NCBI GenBank assembly: GCA_017515945.1
Contig: JAFWDX010000055.1
Coordinates: forward strand, 1 to 7,742
DNA from: Blautia sp.
GTDB lineage: Bacteria > Bacillota > Clostridia > Lachnospirales > Lachnospiraceae
Length of the DNA stretch: 7,742 bases
Direction of reading: 5' to 3'
The notes under the pieces: model-generated
What the model saw: the letters and a program-made list of their open reading frames with translations, nothing else
Told to the model about the DNA's origin: nothing
Database searches by the model: none
In this document: one piece after another, positions 6,044-7,742 of the stretch
Layout of the letters: every line of letters starts with the position of its first letter
Position numbering within the stretch: the first letter of the stretch is position 1
Translations under genes and position numbers: made by a program

Positions 6044-6071
6044 AAAGATTTGAGAGGAAAATCCATAAAAA

Positions 6072-7391
6072 ATGGCAGATAAAAGTAAAGACGGAAAGAC
6101 GCCGAGGATCCGCGAACCCAGGATCCGCTGCTCCTTTTGCAACCGTACGGAAGATCAGGTCATGAAACTGATCTCCGGGCAGGAGGGCATCTATATCTGT
6201 GATCAGTGTATCGGGATATGTTCCGAGATCATTGAGGAAGAATTAAACGGGTATGCACCCGCTCAGTATGACGGCGAGATCAACCTGATGCGGCCGGAGG
6301 AGATCCATGCGATCCTGGATGACTATGTCATCGGGCAGGATGCCGCCAAAAAGGCGCTGGCCGTAGCTGTTTACAATCATTATAAAAGGGTGACCGCTGC
6401 CCGCAACCTGGACGTTGAGCTGCAAAAGAGCAACATTCTCATGCTCGGCCCCACCGGCTCCGGCAAGACCCTGCTGGCCCAGACACTGGCCCGCCTCCTG
6501 AATGTACCGTTTGCGATCGCCGATGCCACAACGCTGACCGAGGCCGGCTATGTGGGCGAGGATGTGGAGAACATCCTGCTCAAGATCATTCAGGCCGCGG
6601 ATGGCGATGTCGAGAGGGCTCAGTACGGGATCATTTACGTTGATGAGATCGACAAGATCACCCGCAAATCCGAAAATGTTTCCATCACCCGTGATGTATC
6701 CGGTGAAGGTGTGCAGCAGGCACTGTTAAAGATCCTTGAGGGTACGGTGGCCAATGTACCGCCGCAGGGCGGCCGCAAGCATCCCCACCAGGAGTTCATC
6801 CAGATCGATACGACCAATATCCTGTTTATCTGCGGCGGCGCGTTTGACGGTCTGGAAAAGATCATCTCCAGCCGCCAGGATACAAAGGGAATCGGCTTTG
6901 GAGCCGAGGTTATGGCAAAGGAAGAACGCGATGTGGGCGAGGTCTTCAAACAGGTCATGCCGGAGGATCTGATCCGTTTCGGCCTTATCCCTGAGTTTGT
7001 AGGCCGCGTGCCGGTGGTCGTTACACTGGATGGTCTTGATGAGGAAGCCCTGGTGCGGATCCTGAAGGAGCCCAAGAACTCCCTGGTCCGGCAGTACCGC
7101 AAGCTCTTTGAGCTCGACGGGGTCAGGCTGGAGTTTGAGGAGGAGGCGCTGAAACGCATGGCGTCCATGGCCATGAAGCGCAAAACCGGCGCCCGCGGCC
7201 TTCGCGCCATCATGGAGAATACATTGATGGATCTTATGTATCGGGTGCCTTCGGACAACACGATCCGGGAGATCACGATCACACAGGACAGCGTGGACGG
7301 CACGGGCGAACCGAATGTGATCCATGGCGATCCGCCTGCTTTTCCCCGGCGTACCAGGATCCGTCGCAAGAGCAAGACAGAGACAGCGTAA
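6072..7391 (+). CDS. clpX: ClpX, AAA+ unfoldase subunit of ClpXP
   Basis: Hexameric ATPase that recognises substrates, unfolds them and threads them into ClpP. The 439-residue product has an N-terminal C4 zinc-binding domain (C20, C23, C43, C46), Walker A GPTGSGKT (126-133), pore-1 loop GYVG (159-162), Walker B with YVDEID (189-194), the RKH loop (235-237), the ClpP-docking IGF loop within KGIGFG (272-277) and sensor-2 GARGLR (373-378). All key residues are present. The ATG at 6072 gives the usual ClpX N-terminus, although the nearest SD (GAGAGG, 6052-6057) is 14 bases away, longer than normal. A terminator separates it from clpP. The product ends in a basic tail ([10 protein letters not shown]). 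Confidence 0.97.
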   Translation: MADKSKDGKTPRIREPRIRCSFCNRTEDQVMKLISGQEGIYICDQCIGICSEIIEEELNGYAPAQYDGEINLMRPEEIHAILDDYVIGQDAAKKALAVAVYNHYKRVTAARNLDVELQKSNILMLGPTGSGKTLLAQTLARLLNVPFAIADATTLTEAGYVGEDVENILLKIIQAADGDVERAQYGIIYVDEIDKITRKSENVSITRDVSGEGVQQALLKILEGTVANVPPQGGRKHPHQEFIQIDTTNILFICGGAFDGLEKIISSRQDTKGIGFGAEVMAKEERDVGEVFKQVMPEDLIRFGLIPEFVGRVPVVVTLDGLDEEALVRILKEPKNSLVRQYRKLFELDGVRLEFEEEALKRMASMAMKRKTGARGLRAIMENTLMDLMYRVPSDNTIREITITQDSVDGTGEPNVIHGDPPAFPRRTRIRRKSKTETA

Positions 7392-7402
7392 GGAGGCAGC
7401 TG

Positions 7403-7465
7403 TTGATTCCTGAGAAAGATGTAGTAACTGTTCAGTCACTAGTGGTCCGTCTCAATCAGATTTAA
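7403..7465 (+). CDS. Very short TTG-start ORF after clpX, possible leader peptide or relic
   Basis: AAGGAGG (7390-7396) overlaps the clpX stop and lies 6 bases before a TTG at 7403. The frame runs for 20 codons and stops inside the miniature element. If the element and one target copy are removed in silico, the frame would read 14 codons and stop at the TGA now at 7677-7679, just before lon. Translation is unproven; the SD match is the only evidence. Confidence 0.2.
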   Translation: MIPEKDVVTVQSLVVRLNQI

Positions 7466-7647
7466 ACTTAAAGTGCCAGATTGGCTTCATAGGCAAGGCG
7501 GGTGAAGGCGCCGCAGCGGGCTGCGGAAAGTGCGCCTCCCAAGGGGCGCCTTCGGTGTGGCCTTGGCGGTTGAACTTTTGTTCCACGCACCTGCCAAGGC
7601 ACGCCTGCGGTGTAACAGTAAATGCGAGGTGCTGACTGAATAGTTAC
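7424..7647 (+). mobile_element. 224-bp IS66-type miniature inverted-repeat element (MITE) with 8-bp target duplication
   Basis: The left end GTAACTGTTCAGTCAC (7424-7439) and the reverse complement of the right end CTGACTGAATAGTTAC (7632-7647) match at 14 of 16 positions. The 8-bp word AAGATGTA directly abuts both ends (7416-7423 and 7648-7655), as expected of a target duplication. GTAA termini and 8-bp duplications are characteristic of IS66-family elements. There is no transposase. The interior is GC-rich and structured: AAGGCG/CGCCTT (7505-7510 with 7547-7552) enclosing CCGCAG/CTGCGG (7511-7516 with 7521-7526), and an 8-bp stem (7560-7567 with 7593-7600). The right end contains a complete 36-bp GTAAC...GTTAC unit (7612-7647). 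Confidence 0.75.
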
Positions 7648-7659
7648 AAGATGTATACT
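7632..7659 (+). promoter_or_regulatory. lon: Candidate lon promoter spanning the element junction
   Basis: CTGACT (7632-7637) in the right inverted repeat is followed after 16 bases by TATACT (7654-7659), which begins in the target duplication. The start would be near 7666, giving a leader of about 41 nt with AGAGG (7691-7695) 11 bases before the ATG. The -35 matches the consensus at only 4 of 6 positions. Confidence 0.35.
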
Positions 7660-7673
7660 TTCACGAGTATACA
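7652..7673. promoter_or_regulatory. GTATAC dyad before lon (possible operator)
   Basis: TGTATAC (7652-7658) and GTATACA (7667-7673) are inverted arms 8 bases apart, overlapping the candidate -10 and start point. A third GTATAC (7701-7706) abuts the lon ATG. It does not match the CtsR or HrcA sites I know. Operator function is inferred. Confidence 0.3.
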
Positions 7674-7706
7674 AAATGATACAGCGACTGAGAGGAAATT
7701 GTATAC

Positions 7707-7742
7707 ATGAGTAATGAATTCATGACATTGCCTGCCGTCGCC
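7707..7742 (+). CDS. lon: Start of an ATP-dependent Lon protease gene (partial)
   Basis: Only 12 codons are in view, MSNEFMTLPAVA, running off the right edge. The LPAVA-type start resembles the opening of the Lon N-terminal domain (usually LPxxALRG...), and lon follows clpX in the conserved tig-clpP-clpX-lon order. AGAGG (7691-7695) lies 11 bases upstream. The short sequence alone would not prove identity; the gene order carries much of the weight. Confidence 0.65.
   Translation, partial: MSNEFMTLPAVA

Larger units (their letters stand above)
7392..7706. other. 315-bp region between clpX and lon
   Basis: Most of it is the 224-bp miniature element (7424-7647) with its flanking AAGATGTA duplications. 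The rest is a strong SD-like AAGGAGG at the clpX stop, a 20-codon TTG-start ORF, and a GTATAC dyad plus ribosome binding site before lon. Removing the element and one duplication copy would leave a clpX-lon gap of only about 83 bp. Confidence 0.6.

Noticed and set aside
5285..6142. 285-codon minus-strand ORF opposite clpP and the clpX start
   Set aside because: It is antisense to clpP, crosses a terminator and a promoter region, and shows no motifs.
1175..7647. CRISPR array made of the 34-bp units
   Set aside because: The units are scattered over kilobases, in both orientations, variable in length, with genes between them, and there are no cas genes.
7468..7674. 68-codon minus-strand ORF within the clpX-lon gap
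   Set aside because: It runs across the right inverted repeat and target duplication of the miniature element, has no ribosome binding site, and its Arg/Pro/Ala-rich sequence follows from GC-rich hairpins. It is most likely chance.
7673..7682. AAAATGATAC shared with bases 1-10 at the left edge
   Set aside because: A 10-base AT-rich match with no further similarity around it is likely chance.

Overview
The window reads as a chromosomal segment of a Gram-positive gut-type clostridium, most likely a member of the Lachnospiraceae. This is inferred from the tig-clpP-clpX-lon gene order, strong AGGAGG-type ribosome binding sites, moderately GC-rich coding DNA and AT-rich promoters. No species can be named from the sequence alone.

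Layout, left to right. A strong leftward promoter with a dyad at its start site fires out of the left edge. Next comes a leftward gene for a class B (zinc-finger-less) DnaJ/CbpA-type co-chaperone (125-1141). A divergent promoter region (1142-1449) is bracketed by two inverted copies of a 34-bp repeat. Rightward proC (pyrroline-5-carboxylate reductase, 1450-2247) meets a leftward CYTH-domain gene (2249-2737) tail to tail with one base between the stops. A rightward DJ-1/PfpI-family gene (3064-3618) follows. A gene-poor stretch (3619-4046) holds a long hairpin, a possible leftward ORF remnant, a GC hairpin and the tig promoter. The right half is the protein quality control cluster: tig (trigger factor), clpP (20 nt downstream), a terminator, clpX, then the first 12 codons of a gene that is probably lon.

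The housekeeping genes work together in protein folding and turnover. The J-protein and trigger factor handle nascent or unfolded chains, ClpXP and Lon degrade them, and the DJ-1-like protein may belong to stress defence. proC (proline synthesis) and the CYTH gene look like unrelated neighbours.

The unusual content lies between the genes. A family of small elements with GTAACTG...CAGTTAC ends occurs in nearly every intergenic region. Full 34-bp-type units lie at 1175-1208, 1386-1419, 2980-3013, 6002-6030 and 7612-7647, with half-units at 3611, 3629, 3994 and 7424. Two copies carry apparent 8-bp target duplications: AAGATGTA around a 224-bp element between clpX and lon, and TTTCAGAC around a bare 34-bp unit upstream of dnaJ. 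GTAA termini with 8-bp duplications are what is known for the IS66 family, so these look like IS66-type miniature elements (MITEs). At clpX, lon and the DJ-1 gene the element end also offers a -35-like hexamer directed at the downstream gene. The family may therefore act as mobile promoter parts within a proteostasis locus. All of this rests on reading the sequence by eye; transposition and promoter activity are inferences.
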